This document shows positions 6,786 to 7,936 of a stretch of 7,936 bases of DNA, one piece after another. Position 1 is the first letter of the stretch, and each line of letters opens with the position of its first letter. The notes under the pieces were generated by a model. That model saw only the letters and a program-made list of their open reading frames with translations, did not search any database and was not told where the DNA came from. This DNA comes from Quadrisphaera sp. (GTDB lineage Bacteria > Actinomycetota > Actinomycetes > Actinomycetales > Quadrisphaeraceae), in the NCBI GenBank assembly GCA_029258695.1, contig JARIBR010000330.1, positions 1-7,936 on the forward strand, written 5' to 3'. A program made the translations under genes and the position numbers.

Positions 6786-7297
6786 GGAGGCCCTCGAGAC
6801 GCCTGGCCTCCAGCGCGCCCCCGCCGCTGCGCGGGCGCGTGTCCTTCGCCCTGGTGTGCTCGCTGGTCATCGCGCTGACGATGGCTGCGTTGCTGGCCCT
6901 CAACATCGCCGCGGCGCGGGCGTCCTACGCGCAGCAGGACCTGGCCTCGCGCCTGGCCGTCCTCACCGAGGAGCAGCAGGCGCTGGCCGAGCAGCTCGAG
7001 GCACGGCAGGCACCCAGCGCCCTGGAGGAGGCGGCCGCCGACCTGGGCATGGTGCCCGCGAACCGCGCCTTCGTCTCGATGCGTGACGGGGAGCTGCTGG
7101 GCGACGCGAGCCCGGCGCGGCGACCCCCGACCGAGCAGGACGCTGAGCCCGAGCAGGTGCCCGGCGAGGTCCCCGAGCAGACGACGGACCCCGACGAGAC
7201 GTCCGACGCCGCGACCGGCACCGATCCCGAGGACCGGTCCGACGCCGTCCCCGAGGGCGACGCCGGCGCGCCGACCACCCCAGGTGATGCCCCGTGA
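6782..7297 (+). CDS. ftsL: Cell division protein FtsL
   Basis: This 171-residue bitopic protein is identified by layout and position between rsmH and ftsI, since FtsL sequences are poorly conserved. A basic cytoplasmic N-terminus (residues 1-19, many Arg) is followed by one membrane helix (about 21-44, [20 protein letters not shown]). Next comes a predicted coiled coil (about 48-88, with [20 protein letters not shown]) and a short conserved end, [17 protein letters not shown]. FtsL pairs with FtsB-type proteins through this coiled coil and helps activate the FtsW/FtsI septal synthase. The last 63 residues (109-171) form a Pro/Thr-rich tail with 17 Asp/Glu and only 3 Arg, probably disordered and outside the membrane. 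The GTG start overlaps the rsmH stop and the TGA overlaps the ftsI start. A more general septum formation initiator annotation is the alternative. Confidence 0.88.
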
Positions 7298-7936
7298 GCC
7301 CCACGACCGCTCCTGCCCGCAGCGCCGCTCCGCGAGCCGGCGCACGCCCCGCCCCGCGCCCGACCGCGAACGACCGCGGAGGGGCCGGCTCCCAGCGAGC
7401 CCGCCCGACGCCGCCGCGCCGGGGGACGGGCGGCGGTGACCCCGACACCCGGGCCAAGGTCCTCGTGCTCGTCCTCGCCGTCGTCGTGGCCGTCTTCGTC
7501 GCGCGCCTGGTCGTCCTGCAGGGCGCCGACGCCTCGGAGGTCGCCGCGCAGGCGGTGTCCACGCGCACCCTCACGACCACCCTGCCCGCGACGCGCGGGG
7601 AGATCACCGCGCGCGACGGCAGCGTGCTGGCCGCCTCGGTCGAGCGCCGCGACGTCGTCGTCGACCAGACGCTCGTGGCGCGCTGGACCCAGAGGGTCGA
7701 CGGCGAGAAGGTCCCCCGCGACGCCCAGGACGCGGCCGCGCAGATCGCACCCCTGCTCGGTCTCGAGGCCGCCAGCCTCGTGGAGCCGCTGACCGGGGAC
7801 GCGCGCTGGGCGGTCGTCGCCAAGGGGGTGACTCCCGCGCAGTGGCGCGCGGTCGCGGCGCTCGGCATCCCGGGCGTGGCCAGCGAGCCCGCGCCGCAGC
7901 GCTCGTACCCGGCGGGCGCGGTGGCCGGCAACCTCG
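7294..7936 (+). CDS. ftsI: Septal peptidoglycan transpeptidase FtsI (PBP3-type), N-terminal part
   Basis: The frame opens with GTG at 7294, overlapping the ftsL stop as GTGA, and runs without a stop to the window edge (214 residues). Residues 1-54 form an Arg/Pro/Ala-rich cytoplasmic tail. One membrane helix follows at about 55-75 (KVLVLVLAVVVAVFVARLVV). Then comes the start of the class B PBP dimerisation domain: LPATRGEITARDGSVLA (97-113), a variant of the RGxIxDRxGxxLA motif, and RSYPAGAVAGNL at 203-214, matching the R-YP-G---A motif. The transpeptidase domain with its SXXK serine lies beyond the window. The protein crosslinks septal peptidoglycan together with FtsW. Position after ftsL makes FtsI more likely than another class B PBP. 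Downstream GTG codons lie inside the membrane helix and are unlikely starts. Confidence 0.93.
   Translation, partial: MSPTTAPARSAAPRAGARPAPRPTANDRGGAGSQRARPTPPRRGTGGGDPDTRAKVLVLVLAVVVAVFVARLVVLQGADASEVAAQAVSTRTLTTTLPATRGEITARDGSVLAASVERRDVVVDQTLVARWTQRVDGEKVPRDAQDAAAQIAPLLGLEAASLVEPLTGDARWAVVAKGVTPAQWRAVAALGIPGVASEPAPQRSYPAGAVAGNL

Noticed and set aside
6963..7931. Minus-strand open frame of 322 codons opposite ftsL and ftsI
   Set aside because: It is Ser/Thr/Arg-rich with no motif, opposite genes supported by order, overlaps and domains.

Overview
The window is chromosomal DNA from a high-GC Gram-positive bacterium. By inspection G+C is well above 70%, third codon positions are almost all G or C, and GTG starts predominate. 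The gene order mraZ, rsmH, ftsL, ftsI is the start of the division and cell wall (dcw) cluster, and the FtsL and FtsI forms fit an actinomycete. A Kineosporiales or Micrococcales relative is a guess; genus cannot be fixed from this window.

Layout. Positions 2-49 hold the last 15 codons of an unidentified plus-strand gene. It converges on a minus-strand operon and shares a 17-bp perfect hairpin with it at 46-81. The operon occupies 78-4833 and reads right to left. Its genes are a MoxR-family AAA+ ATPase (4833 to 3859), a DUF58 membrane-anchored protein (3862 to 2528) and a TgpA-like membrane transglutaminase (2531 to 78). Neighbouring genes in it overlap by the same four bases, GTGA. A 204-bp divergent gap (4834-5037) then separates it from the plus-strand dcw cluster. 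This gap holds a possible leaderless moxR promoter, a -10 element for mraZ set among three TGGRG repeats 10 bp apart (candidate MraZ operators), and a G-rich leader with a hairpin before the mraZ ribosome binding site.

The cluster continues with mraZ (5038-5511), a 284-bp gap with a hairpin, a weak promoter candidate and a nine-codon mini-ORF, then rsmH (5796-6785), ftsL (6782-7297) and the first 214 codons of ftsI (7294 to the window end). rsmH/ftsL and ftsL/ftsI also overlap by GTGA.

How they work together. MraZ is a transcriptional regulator of dcw clusters, RsmH methylates 16S rRNA, FtsL is a divisome scaffold and FtsI is the septal transpeptidase. MoxR, DUF58 and transglutaminase genes recur together in bacteria, and a role in assembling or remodelling envelope proteins is often proposed; here they lie back to back with the division genes.

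I see no mobile element, tRNA, rRNA, CRISPR array or phage gene. The locus is conserved core chromosome rather than an accessory island, so I do not claim a new system. The points of interest are regulatory and structural: the MraZ-box array, the terminator carrying both stop codons, the in-frame hexanucleotide repeat in the DUF58 gene, and the mini-ORF before rsmH.
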